Shown here: one piece after another, positions 16,790-25,692 of the stretch | How positions within the stretch are numbered: position 1 is the stretch's first letter | How the letters are laid out: the number at the start of each line of letters is the position of its first letter | Translations under genes and position numbers: made by a program | Source of the DNA: Equibacterium sp963662035 | Lineage (GTDB): Bacteria > Bacteroidota > Bacteroidia > Bacteroidales > UBA932 | Direction of reading: 5' to 3' | Assembly: GCA_963662035.1 (NCBI GenBank) | Contig: CAVLDO010000005.1 | Location: 1-64,000, forward strand | DNA length: 64,000 bases | Notes under the pieces: model-generated | Database searches by the model: none | The model's input: the letters and a program-made list of their open reading frames with translations, nothing else | What the model was told of the DNA's origin: nothing

Positions 16790-16797
16790 TATATTTG
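16790..16797 (+). promoter_or_regulatory. -7 element of the lepA promoter
   Basis: TATATTTG matches TAnnTTTG exactly; a weak CTG lies 21 nt upstream at 16766-16768. The leader would be about 15-20 nt before the ATG at 16819. Confidence 0.5.
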
Positions 16798-16818
16798 CAG
16801 AGATTTACCCCCGGAAAA

Positions 16819-18603
16819 ATGAAAAATATAAGAGACTTCTGCATCATAGCGCATATCGACCACGGCAAGAGCACCCTGGCCGACCGTATGCTGGAAATCA
16901 CCAACACTCTCGACCAGCGGGAGATGGAGGCCCAGGTGCTGGACTCGATGGATCTGGAAAAGGAGAAAGGCATCACAATCAAGAGCCACGCAATCCAGAT
17001 GAACTACGAGAAAGGGGGCGAAAAATATGTCCTGAACCTTATCGACACCCCAGGCCACGTCGATTTCTCATACGAAGTGTCGCGCGCGATAGCCTCCTGC
17101 GAGGGGGCGCTGCTGGTGGTGGACGCTACGCAGGGCATCCAGGCGCAGACAATCTCCAACCTCTATCTGGCCATCGACCATAATCTGGAGATAATCCCCG
17201 TCATTAACAAGATAGATATGGATGCGGCGCAGGTCGAGGTTGTCCGCGACCAGATCGTGGACTTGATAGGCTGCGAGCCGGAGGACGTGCTTCCTGTGAG
17301 CGCCCGCACGGGAGCGGGCGTTTCCGAGGTGCTGGACGCCATCGTGGAGCGTATCCCCGCCCCCAAGGGGGATCCCGAGGCGCCGCTGCAGGCCCTTATC
17401 TTCGACAGCGTGTTCAACCCCTTCAGGGGCATCATAGCCTACTTTAAGGTGATAAACGGCAGCATTTCTGCCGGAGACAAGGTCAAATTCTTCAACACCG
17501 GCTGCGAATATCAGGCAGACGAGGTGGGCGTGCTCAAGATGAAGCTTGTGCCAAGGCAGAAAATCGAGTGCGGCAGCGTGGGGTATATAATCTCCGGCAT
17601 CAAGAATGCCGCCGAGGTCAAGGTGGGCGACACCATCACCCACATAGAGAACCCCTGCAAAGAGGCCATCGCCGGCTTTGAGGAGGTCAAGCCGATGCTC
17701 TACGCCGGAGTTTATCCGGTGGAGGCCGACGAATACGAAAACCTGCGCTCTTCGCTGGAAAAGTTGCAGCTGAACGATGCGTCGCTTGTGTTCGAGCCAG
17801 AGAGCTCGCTGGCGCTGGGCTTCGGCTTCCGCTGCGGATTCCTGGGGCTGCTGCATCTTGAAATAGTGCAGGAGCGGCTCTATCGCGAGTTTAATATGGA
17901 TGTGATAACCACGGTGCCGAACGTCTCCTACAGGGTTTACACCACCCAGCGGGAAATGGTGCCGGTGCACAACCCCTCCGGGCTGCCCGCGCAGACGCTG
18001 ATAGAGCATATAGAGGAGCCCTACATCAGGGCGCAGATAATCTCGCGCAGCGACTTTTTCGGCCCCATAATGAAGCTCTGCCTGGACAAGCGGGGCACGC
18101 TGGTGAGCCAGCACTTCATCACCGCCGACCGCGTGGAGCTGAACTACGATATGCCGCTTGCGGAGATTGTGTTCGACTTCTACGACCGCCTCAAGTCCAT
18201 CTCAAAGGGCTACGCGTCGTTTGACTACCACATAATAGGCTATAAGGACGCCGATCTGGTGAAGCTGGACATACTGCTCAACGGAGAGCCGGTGGATGCC
18301 CTTTCGAGCCTGATACACCGCGACCACGCCTACGATTTCGGGCGCCGCATCTGCGAGAAGCTAAAGGAGCTGATCCCGCGCCAGCAGTACGATATTGCCG
18401 TGCAGGCCGCAATCGGCGCCAAGATCATCGCCCGCGAAACGGTGAAACAGGTACGCAAAGATGTCACCGCCAAATGTTATGGCGGTGACATCACCAGAAA
18501 ACGCAAACTGCTGGAAAAACAGAAGCAGGGGAAAAAGCGGATGCGCAAGGTGGGCAATGTGGAAGTGCCCCAAAGCGCATTTATGGCTGTGCTGAAGCTT
18601 TAA
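16819..18603 (+). CDS. lepA: Elongation factor 4
   Basis: 594-aa translational GTPase LepA/EF4, which acts on stalled or mis-translocated ribosomes. G1 is AHIDHGKST, G3 is DTPGHVDF and G4 is NKID, all intact, in contrast to the EF-G paralogue at 9674. The C-terminal KQKQGKKRMRKVGNVEVP is diagnostic of LepA. I chose the ATG at 16819, which gives MKNIRDFCIIAHIDHG, the normal family start; an upstream ATG at 16732 would run through the promoter region. The stop codon overlaps that of the convergent PspC gene. Confidence 0.96.
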   Translation: MKNIRDFCIIAHIDHGKSTLADRMLEITNTLDQREMEAQVLDSMDLEKEKGITIKSHAIQMNYEKGGEKYVLNLIDTPGHVDFSYEVSRAIASCEGALLVVDATQGIQAQTISNLYLAIDHNLEIIPVINKIDMDAAQVEVVRDQIVDLIGCEPEDVLPVSARTGAGVSEVLDAIVERIPAPKGDPEAPLQALIFDSVFNPFRGIIAYFKVINGSISAGDKVKFFNTGCEYQADEVGVLKMKLVPRQKIECGSVGYIISGIKNAAEVKVGDTITHIENPCKEAIAGFEEVKPMLYAGVYPVEADEYENLRSSLEKLQLNDASLVFEPESSLALGFGFRCGFLGLLHLEIVQERLYREFNMDVITTVPNVSYRVYTTQREMVPVHNPSGLPAQTLIEHIEEPYIRAQIISRSDFFGPIMKLCLDKRGTLVSQHFITADRVELNYDMPLAEIVFDFYDRLKSISKGYASFDYHIIGYKDADLVKLDILLNGEPVDALSSLIHRDHAYDFGRRICEKLKELIPRQQYDIAVQAAIGAKIIARETVKQVRKDVTAKCYGGDITRKRKLLEKQKQGKKRMRKVGNVEVPQSAFMAVLKL

Positions 18604-19607
18604 GGAACCATAAATGACGGCGATGCGAATTTTGCGATGTCGATTCCGACGAACACGCAGAACAGCACCAGGGACACAGCCCAGACAATCAGCATTACCA
18701 GTCCGGGGCGCCAGCGGGGCGACTGGAGCGATAGCGCCAGCAGAATTCCGTAGTACATCGCAAGCAGGCAGGGGAGCGCGTAGGCGAATACTGCCGTAAA
18801 GGCCGTGCCGAAGCTTAAGGGCCCGAAGCCGCTGCCGTTAAGGTTGAGTCCTACATCGGCAAACTCTTCCATCAATTCTGCCATAATGCCGGTTTCTGCC
18901 GCGAAAATGGCGGGGACCACGCTGCAGAGAGCACCGAAGCAGAGGGCGCCGAGCCCGGAGATGAACAGCAGAATTCCCAGAATAATGCCCAGCACCCGCC
19001 CGAGGATGTGCAGGGCAGGCTTGGAGTCGCTCCTGCGGTTGCTTTGGTACTGCTCTCCGATGCCACGGGCCGATGTAGCATCGCCCCGGAGTTCGCACTG
19101 CCGCTGCACGGTGTCGGCCTTGGGCATTGCAATACACAGAATCAGATATACAGCGGGCACAATAAAGAAGGACTCGGTGGGAAGCAGTGCCAGGGCCAGG
19201 ATGATCCATAGCAGGCGGATTACCGCCACATCCCAGTTGAGGTAGGTGGCAAGCCCGCTGCAGACGCCGCAGATCAGCTTGCCCTCCGGGTTGCGGTAGA
19301 GCTTTTTGCGGATTGCGGCGGCTGTGTGGGGAGCCCCGTCCTCTGTCTCTCCGGTGCCAAATGAGCCGGGGGTTCCAAGCACCGATATGGCATACTGCAC
19401 GTCGGAGGCGCTTATGACATCTCCGCTGCACTTTTCTTTAAGCAGTTCGCCGAAGCGCTCTTCTATATCTTCCAAAATCTCGGAGGCATCGCTGTTGCCC
19501 TGATAGCAGCGGCGGACTTCGCCAAGGTAAAGTTCTACCTGGCTGTATGTGTCCTGGTCAACATTAAACGGGTAGCCGCCGATATTCACCTGAAGTGTCT
19601 TTTTCAT
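18600..19607 (-). CDS. PspC domain membrane protein (larger of two)
   Basis: 335-aa protein. Residues 1-90 are a soluble N-terminal module (LQVNIGGYPFNVDQDTY) shared with the smaller PspC protein at 19949. A PspC domain follows at about 95-165 (KKLYRNPEGKLICGVCSGLATYL plus a hydrophobic segment). The C-terminal half has three or four more membrane segments. PspC proteins are linked to envelope stress in other phyla. It lies 5 nt after padR and is probably part of the same transcript. Confidence 0.8.
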   Translation of the reverse strand: MKKTLQVNIGGYPFNVDQDTYSQVELYLGEVRRCYQGNSDASEILEDIEERFGELLKEKCSGDVISASDVQYAISVLGTPGSFGTGETEDGAPHTAAAIRKKLYRNPEGKLICGVCSGLATYLNWDVAVIRLLWIILALALLPTESFFIVPAVYLILCIAMPKADTVQRQCELRGDATSARGIGEQYQSNRRSDSKPALHILGRVLGIILGILLFISGLGALCFGALCSVVPAIFAAETGIMAELMEEFADVGLNLNGSGFGPLSFGTAFTAVFAYALPCLLAMYYGILLALSLQSPRWRPGLVMLIVWAVSLVLFCVFVGIDIAKFASPSFMVP

Positions 19608-19612
19608 CGCAT

Positions 19613-19942
19613 TTAGTGTTTGAGTTGTTCGATGGTGGTTATAAGTTCTCTCCAGGCCTCATCCATAAGGGCGAGCTGCTCGCGCCCCTTGTCGGTGATG
19701 GAGTAGTATTTGCGCGGAGGCCCCTGTGGCGATTCTTCCCAGCGGTAAGAGAGCAGCCCCTGGTTCTTTTCTCTGATTAGCATAGGGTAGAGGGTCCCCT
19801 CCACAACTATCATATTGGACTTCTTGAGGCGGGAGATGATGCTGGAGGCGTAGGCGTCCTCTTTGGACAGCAGGGTCAGGATGCAGTATTCAAGCACCCC
19901 TTTGCGCATCTGTGTGCGCACATTCTCGGAAATGTTCTCCAT
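19613..19942 (-). CDS. PadR family transcriptional regulator
   Basis: 109-aa winged-helix repressor. The sequence MRKGVLEYCILTLLSKEDAYASSII, then VVEGTLYPMLIREKNQGLLSYRW and GPPRKYYSITDKGREQL is typical for PadR. It sits between two PspC genes with 5-6-nt gaps and probably regulates this small operon in response to an unknown effector. Confidence 0.9.
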   Translation of the reverse strand: MENISENVRTQMRKGVLEYCILTLLSKEDAYASSIISRLKKSNMIVVEGTLYPMLIREKNQGLLSYRWEESPQGPPRKYYSITDKGREQLALMDEAWRELITTIEQLKH

Positions 19943-19948
19943 AGGTGC

Positions 19949-20563
19949 TTATTGGCAGTTTGTGAATTTAGAAAGATTCTCGTAGGTGGGTTCGATGCCG
20001 CGCAGCTGGCACTTCTCAAGCGGGGTCTTGGCGGCTGGCACTATGATCCAGGCAAAAATGTAGAACCAGAAACCGATGGTAGCGCACAATGTCAATAATA
20101 TCAGCAGCACGCGGATGAGGGTCAGATCGATATTGAAGTAGGCTGCCAGACCGCTGCAGACTCCTGCAATGGAGCGCCGGTCTATGTCGCGGAAAAGTTT
20201 GTGCGTCGCCCCTTCGCCGTAGCCGCGCGGGGCTCGTCCGTCAATGGTGCTGCCTGTGGCGCCGGCGTTGCAGGGGCCTCCCTCTGAATAGCCGCCGGCG
20301 CAGAAGCTGGAGCCGTCAGGCATTCCTATGGTGCTGATGACGTCGTTTGCCATTGTCAGGGTCACAACCCGGTTGTTCCCCACAAGTGAGGCCTGCAGCA
20401 GCTCTGCAATGCGGTTTTCGAGGTCGCATAGGACCTCGTTGTTGCCCATACCGGCGGAGAGCTTTCCGCCGAAGGCTCTGATGTAGTCTTCCAGACGCGC
20501 GTAAGCGTCTTCGTCAACGATAAAGTTGGTGTTGCCGATTGCGGCCGAGATAGTTTTTTTCAT
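19949..20563 (-). CDS. PspC domain protein (smaller of two)
   Basis: 204-aa protein. An N-terminal module (ISAAIGNTNFIVDEDAYARL) parallels that of the larger PspC protein, and a PspC domain with a hydrophobic segment lies at about 120-185 (KLFRDIDRRSIAGVCSGLAAYF). I chose the ATG at 20563 since the TTG-N21-TATCTTTG promoter lies immediately upstream; a further 13 codons would include it. First gene of PspC-PadR-PspC. Confidence 0.8.
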   Translation of the reverse strand: MKKTISAAIGNTNFIVDEDAYARLEDYIRAFGGKLSAGMGNNEVLCDLENRIAELLQASLVGNNRVVTLTMANDVISTIGMPDGSSFCAGGYSEGGPCNAGATGSTIDGRAPRGYGEGATHKLFRDIDRRSIAGVCSGLAAYFNIDLTLIRVLLILLTLCATIGFWFYIFAWIIVPAAKTPLEKCQLRGIEPTYENLSKFTNCQ

Positions 20564-20570
20564 AACGGCG

Positions 20571-20602
20571 CAAAGATATATAAATTTATCAATACCTTGC
20601 AA
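20571..20602 (-). promoter_or_regulatory. Promoter of the PspC-PadR-PspC operon, near-leaderless
   Basis: On the minus strand TTG (20602-20600), 21 nt, TATCTTTG (20578-20571), then only 7 nt to the ATG. Transcripts would start at or very near the start codon. Confidence 0.6.
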
Positions 20603-20633
20603 TACATAGTATAAATTTTTATTGCACCATTAA

Positions 20634-20670
20634 AAGAAAAAGCCCCGGCCACTGTTCCGAGGCCGGGGCT
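20634..20670 (-). terminator. Terminator after the SusCD cluster
   Basis: AGCCCCGGCC (20641-20650) and GGCCGGGGCT (20661-20670) form a perfect 10-bp stem with a 10-nt loop. On the minus strand it is followed by TTTTTCTTTT. It ends transcription from the SusC/SusD genes. Confidence 0.9.
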
Positions 20671-20691
20671 TTTCAAAAGGAAGCAGGAATT

Positions 20692-22485
20692 CTACCATCC
20701 CGGGGTTTGCCAGTCATCGCCGGTGAGGCTCTTCATCTTGCGGACCTCTTCTTCGTTCATAGGGTACAGCAGATATTTGTCAGCCCCCTTGTTTACGCGG
20801 GTGACGAGGCTGATGCGCTGGTAGGTGAGCTTGCCTGTGGATGCGTCTTTGGTGATTTTCATACCGGTGATGTGCTCCTCGGTCTGGTCTATGATTTTCC
20901 ATCGGCGGACATCATCGAAGCGGAAGTTCTCGAATGCGAGTTCCACACGGCGCTCGTTGCGGATGCGCAGACGCAGCTGGTTCTGCGAGAGGCCCTCGGG
21001 CAGGGCGGGCATTCCGCTGCGCTCGCGCACGAGGTTGGTGTACTCTGCGGCAACATCCAGATTGCCCGACTCGCAGGCGCACTCGGCCAGGTTCAGGTAC
21101 ATCTCCGCCAAACGGGCCATATGCACACGGCCGTCGTAGTTGCCGTCCTCGTCGGATATGTCGCGGTTGAATTTGCGCAGATAGTATCCGGTGCGGGTGT
21201 TGTAAAGAGAGTTGGCCTCTTCTGAAATTTCGCAGTTGCCGCCCACGAAGGTCTCCACGCGCAGAGAGTCGGGGTTGCCCCACCAGCGGGGTGCGCCGTT
21301 GTAGTAGACGGTGCCGTAGAAGCGGGGGTCACGGTTCTCGTAGGGGTTCTCGGGGTCGTAGAGCTTGTTGTTCTTGTTGTAGTTGGGCTGCAGGTGCGCC
21401 TCGTCAAGATAGGGCTGCTCCAAATCGAGGATGGGTTCGCCATCGATGGTCTCGTAGGCGTCCACAAGCTCCTGGGTGGGGCAGCAGCCGGCGGAGAGCA
21501 TACCCTTGGTGGTGGGCAGACCGTTGCCGCGCCACATATCTATGGTGGCATTGTTGGCGAGGATGGTCTCCTTGTCTATGCTGCGGGTGACCACAGCATC
21601 ACCGTTGGGGTAAACGTGATAGTAGTCGTAGCAGCAGTAGGCCTCTTTTTCGGAGGGGTTGGTGCTGGGGGCGATGTTGAACAGGGAGTGGTCGTGGGTG
21701 GCAAGCTGCTCCACAGCCTCCTTGTTTATCTGATAGGCGTATTCCCAGGTGTACTTGCTGCCCTCCTTGTAGTAGAGCGGGCTGGCGGCGTACAGTGCGG
21801 TGCGGGCCTTGAGCACCCAGGCGAAGCCCCGGTTGATTTTGCCGTACTGGCCCGAGTTGAGTCTCCAGCGGAAGGCCAGAGGGTCAGACTCGTCTTCTGG
21901 GGTTGCCAGAGCGGTGTCAAGCTCCTCGATTATGAAGTCGGCGATTTCTTCCACAGTGTTCAACTTAACCCCCTTGAAGTCCTCGGTTATACTGTAGGGC
22001 TCGGTGATAATCACCGCCTGGCCAAAGCGCTTCATAAGCATAAAATAGTGCCAGGCGCGATATACGTGGGCCTTTGCATACCAGAAGTTGAGTTCGTTTT
22101 CCGTAATGTTGGTGAACGAAATCTTGTGGCAGTTGGTAAGGAAGTAATTGATGGTGTAGATGTTATTGTAGAAGCCGCCGTAGTTGGAACTCAGCGGGAA
22201 GCTGTTCGCCAGAAAATCGGTGGTGTACCAGTTGTAGTAGCTGGAGCCGCTGGTGCGGTCCTGCACGTGGTGACCTTCATCGCTGTATGCGGCGTAGGTA
22301 AAGGCGCTGTTCCACTCGGAGTAGTCGCCTATGTTGCTGACCAGCGAGCTGGTGTAGTTGTATTTGGTCCACACCAGTTCGGGATCTACCAGGCCATAGG
22401 GTTCGGGTTCCAGCAGATCGCTGCAGGAGGGCAGAACTGCCGCGAATGCGAAGACGGATATGATGAATTTGTGTATTCTTTTCAT
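20692..22485 (-). CDS. SusD-like outer-membrane nutrient-binding lipoprotein (second pair)
   Basis: 597-aa lipoprotein with lipobox ending LPSC (Cys21). SusD-family features include the AHVYRAWHYFMLMKRFGQAVI helix, the TPR-like helical repeats and the C-terminal RLRIRNERRVELAFENFRFDDVRRWK. It covers the SusC barrel as a lid and binds the nutrient at the cell surface. It starts 7 nt after its SusC partner. The substrate is unknown; no CAZyme, sulfatase or peptidase is encoded nearby. Confidence 0.93.
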   Translation of the reverse strand: MKRIHKFIISVFAFAAVLPSCSDLLEPEPYGLVDPELVWTKYNYTSSLVSNIGDYSEWNSAFTYAAYSDEGHHVQDRTSGSSYYNWYTTDFLANSFPLSSNYGGFYNNIYTINYFLTNCHKISFTNITENELNFWYAKAHVYRAWHYFMLMKRFGQAVIITEPYSITEDFKGVKLNTVEEIADFIIEELDTALATPEDESDPLAFRWRLNSGQYGKINRGFAWVLKARTALYAASPLYYKEGSKYTWEYAYQINKEAVEQLATHDHSLFNIAPSTNPSEKEAYCCYDYYHVYPNGDAVVTRSIDKETILANNATIDMWRGNGLPTTKGMLSAGCCPTQELVDAYETIDGEPILDLEQPYLDEAHLQPNYNKNNKLYDPENPYENRDPRFYGTVYYNGAPRWWGNPDSLRVETFVGGNCEISEEANSLYNTRTGYYLRKFNRDISDEDGNYDGRVHMARLAEMYLNLAECACESGNLDVAAEYTNLVRERSGMPALPEGLSQNQLRLRIRNERRVELAFENFRFDDVRRWKIIDQTEEHITGMKITKDASTGKLTYQRISLVTRVNKGADKYLLYPMNEEEVRKMKSLTGDDWQTPGW

Positions 22486-22492
22486 AATTGCT

Positions 22493-25400
22493 TTAGAAAG
22501 TGACGTTAAGCGCGAAATTGTAAACTCTCATAGGAGCCCAGGTTCCAAGATAACCGCTCTCGGGGTCCATATACTTGCTGGGCATTTTGTCCCAGCAGCA
22601 GAGGTTCTGGCCCTGAAGGGCTACGCGGATGTTCTGAGTGTGCAGCTTGCTGCAGAGTCTCTCGGAGATGTTGTATGCGATCTCGGCATTCTTGAGCTTG
22701 AGGAAGCTGCCGTCCACAATGTTGTATTCGCTTGTGACGCTGCTCACTGTGCCGGACATCGACAGGGCGGGAGCGGTGATTTTCTCGCCGTTGGCATAGC
22801 GCTCCGCAGTCCAGGCGTTCTCGTGAATGTCGCAGAAGTAACCGTCGTTGGCATAGCCGTAGAGGAACTGGTCGCTGATGCTGCGCATATATTTGGTTAC
22901 GCCATAGAAGAGGGCGCTGACTTCGAATCTCTTGTATTTGAGGCCGATGTTGGCGCTGAAGTATTGGCGGGGCACGCTGGTGTATTCGTAGCTGTCCTGG
23001 TCCTTGTAGTTGATCTCGCCGTCGCCGTTGAGATCCTTGAAGCGGAAGTCGCCGGGGCGCACGGTGCCGAGCTGGCTGTAGTCCACGCCGCAGGCGTCAA
23101 TCTCCTCCTGACTGTTGAAGAGACCGTTGCCGGTGGTGCTTCCCTCGTAGTCGATGCGGTAGCCGCGGATGACGCCTACCGAATAGCCCTGAGTGAAGTA
23201 GGGCGATCCGTTGGGCCAGTAGTAGCTTTCGTCCTTGGCAAGCTCGCCCACCTCTATCACGGTGTTCTTGTTGTACCAGGTGGATGCGCCCATAGACAGT
23301 GTCCAGTCTTTGTTGAGCTGCTTCTTGAAGCTGGCGCCCAGCTCCCAGCCGTGGTTTTTGAATTTGCCGGTGTTGGTGTCGGGGTAGTTGCCCAGCGAGA
23401 TTCCCTGGAATATGGGGATGTATGTGGTGCTGCCAATATAGACATTGTCCATATTCTCCTTAAAGATGCTGCCGGTGAAGGTGAGGCAGTTGAACAGGGT
23501 CATATCCAAGCCGAAGTCGAGGCCTTTGACCATCTCGGGCTCGAGATTGGGGTTGGCCTGCTTGCCCTGCAGCCAATTGCTGGTAGTGACGTCCGCCTTG
23601 TATACGAAGCGGGAGCTTGCCGCCCTTGCCCTGGCGGTGACGCCGTAGCTGCCGCGCAGCTTGAGGTAGGTCAGGATATCGTTGTTCTTGAGGAAATCCT
23701 CTTTGCTTGCGACCCAGGCGAGTCCGACGCCGGGGGTGAAAAAGAAGCGGTTCTCGGTGGGGTACTCGTCGCTGCCCGAGTAGCCGAGGCTGCCGTTGAT
23801 GATGTATTTGTCCTTATAGGAATAAACTCCGTTGATGCCGAAGGTTTCGCTGCGGTAGGGGATGTTGTTCTTGCCGCCGATGTCGCGGTTGGTCATCTCG
23901 CGGTGGTTGCCCATAGCCACGGCCTGCACGAAGTGGTCGCCGAACTGGCGCTTGTAGAACATCTTGCCGAAGTATTCGTAGCTGTAGCAGAAGGTGTAGT
24001 ACTTGGAATAACCGTTGCTGTCGACCTCGGCTCCGAACTGCTTGAACGAAGTGTTGTCGGAGTTGTCGGCCTGATACATCGTGTAGTTGATGGAGTAGTC
24101 GATATCCTTATCTCCGCCCCCCTTGAACGAGAAGCCGGCCTGGCCGCCGAGACCCGGGGTAATCATTCCGAAGTCAAAGTTGAGTTTGGCGTCCATATGG
24201 GCGAAAGTCGCATATTTTGTGGTGCGGCCGCTATGGGTGAGCTCCGCATAGGGGTTCGTGTAGTAGGAGGTGCTCCAGATGCCGCCCAAATTGCTGCGGC
24301 TGCTAAACAGAGGCATATAGGAGATGTCCTTGCCGTCCACAACCGAACCCTCGGGGGCATAGAGGCTGGTGATGGTGGGGGCGGCGATCATTATATGCTT
24401 GAGCATATCTGAGTAGCGGACCCTCATACGGTCGCCGGGGGCGCTTCCGAGGCCGTTCTCGATCTTGAAGTCGCCGCGCAGGGTGAACGAAGCCGAGATG
24501 AAGTAGTTGAGTTTGGAGTCAAGGTTCGATGTCACGTGGAAGTAATTGGCGCTTCCGGGGTTCATCTTGTAGGTGATGTCCTTGTACTCGGGCTGGTTGA
24601 AGAGTGCGCCGGTGTGCATCCACTGGAAGTTGCACATATACTGGACATACTCGCTGCCGCCTCCGATTGAGAGGTAGAGCTTGTCCAGCGTGGTGTAGTT
24701 CTTCATAAACTCGTTGTAGTAGTCGTGGCTTGCCCAGGTACCGTCCTTGTAGTTCTGCAGAGCCTGGTCGGAATACTCGGGGTTGAGGCCGTCGTTGATG
24801 CAGGCCTGGTTGCGCATAGTGGCAAAGGTGTAGGCGTCGGGCATGCTGTAGCGCTCTGTGTCCATAGAGCGCATAGAGTGGTCATAGCCCACGGTGATTC
24901 GGGGTTCGCCCTGCTGGCCGCGGCGGGTGGTGATGCTGATGATGCCGTCGCCGCCGTTAAGGCCGTAGAATGCTTGGGTGGCAGCATCGCGGATAACTGT
25001 GATGGACGCGACTTCACGGGGGTTGAAGTAGGTGAAGATATGGCCGTCGTATCCCTCATATTTGATGCCGTCCACCATAAGGGTGATGTTGTTGCCGTTG
25101 GGGGAGTGGGTGCCTCGGATGTTCCAGGAATAGTAGGCATCCCAGTTGTCGCCAGTCTCGGGGAACATGCTGGGGTTGCCGTCGAGTTCAAGGCTTCCGA
25201 GACCCAGGATGCGACCCATATATGACTCCTGCAGGCGCAGGGTGGGGGTCTTCTCGAGTGTGGAACCGCCTACGGAAGACACGCTGCCGGTGATGAGGTT
25301 CTTGCGCATCTTGTGGTGGACGAGATCCACCATACTGTCCTCTCCCTGCGCGTCGGACTTCATAACAATCACGTTGTGTCCGTCGATAATATCACCTATG

Positions 25401-25663
25401 GTGACTTTCTGGTTGTGGAAGCCTTCATAGGTGACGGTGATGTATGAACTGCCGTCCACAATATTGAAATCGTAGGAGCCGTCGCGGTTGGTGATATACT
25501 GGTTGGCTTCGTTTTCGCTGACGATGAGAGCATTGTACAGCGGATTCCCGAATTCGTCGGTAACATAGCCCTTGATGCTGATAATCATTGCGTTCTGGGC
25601 CGTCATATTGAATGAGGCGGCAATGAGCAGCAGAATCAGCGTTATTTTATCTCTTATTCGCAT
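22493..25663 (-). CDS. SusC/RagA-like TonB-linked transporter (second pair), divergent TonB box region
   Basis: 1056-aa outer-membrane barrel with signal peptide (end near FNMTAQ), CarboxypepD_reg-like domain (about 28-100), plug domain (about 130-240, LMVDGIKY and the GLNGGDGIISITTRRG block) and a barrel ending FALNVTF. Between the first two domains, where SusC proteins carry a VVVGYG-like TonB box, this one reads SMVDLVHHKMRKN (110-122), so that motif is not recognisable. The mature plug is otherwise complete. It follows susD1 by 29 nt and precedes susD2 by 7 nt. Confidence 0.92.
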   Translation of the reverse strand: MRIRDKITLILLLIAASFNMTAQNAMIISIKGYVTDEFGNPLYNALIVSENEANQYITNRDGSYDFNIVDGSSYITVTYEGFHNQKVTIGDIIDGHNVIVMKSDAQGEDSMVDLVHHKMRKNLITGSVSSVGGSTLEKTPTLRLQESYMGRILGLGSLELDGNPSMFPETGDNWDAYYSWNIRGTHSPNGNNITLMVDGIKYEGYDGHIFTYFNPREVASITVIRDAATQAFYGLNGGDGIISITTRRGQQGEPRITVGYDHSMRSMDTERYSMPDAYTFATMRNQACINDGLNPEYSDQALQNYKDGTWASHDYYNEFMKNYTTLDKLYLSIGGGSEYVQYMCNFQWMHTGALFNQPEYKDITYKMNPGSANYFHVTSNLDSKLNYFISASFTLRGDFKIENGLGSAPGDRMRVRYSDMLKHIMIAAPTITSLYAPEGSVVDGKDISYMPLFSSRSNLGGIWSTSYYTNPYAELTHSGRTTKYATFAHMDAKLNFDFGMITPGLGGQAGFSFKGGGDKDIDYSINYTMYQADNSDNTSFKQFGAEVDSNGYSKYYTFCYSYEYFGKMFYKRQFGDHFVQAVAMGNHREMTNRDIGGKNNIPYRSETFGINGVYSYKDKYIINGSLGYSGSDEYPTENRFFFTPGVGLAWVASKEDFLKNNDILTYLKLRGSYGVTARARAASSRFVYKADVTTSNWLQGKQANPNLEPEMVKGLDFGLDMTLFNCLTFTGSIFKENMDNVYIGSTTYIPIFQGISLGNYPDTNTGKFKNHGWELGASFKKQLNKDWTLSMGASTWYNKNTVIEVGELAKDESYYWPNGSPYFTQGYSVGVIRGYRIDYEGSTTGNGLFNSQEEIDACGVDYSQLGTVRPGDFRFKDLNGDGEINYKDQDSYEYTSVPRQYFSANIGLKYKRFEVSALFYGVTKYMRSISDQFLYGYANDGYFCDIHENAWTAERYANGEKITAPALSMSGTVSSVTSEYNIVDGSFLKLKNAEIAYNISERLCSKLHTQNIRVALQGQNLCCWDKMPSKYMDPESGYLGTWAPMRVYNFALNVTF

Positions 25664-25692
25664 ATCTTGTTAGTTTGAAGAATGTTAATGAC

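Noticed and set aside
16732..16818. Upstream ATG giving LepA 29 extra residues
   Set aside because: The extension runs over the TATATTTG promoter box and has no family counterpart.
22460..24412. 650-codon frame opposite the second SusC
   Set aside because: The minus-strand SusC is unmistakable. The plus-strand frame has biased composition (Val/Ala/Gly rich) with no domain.
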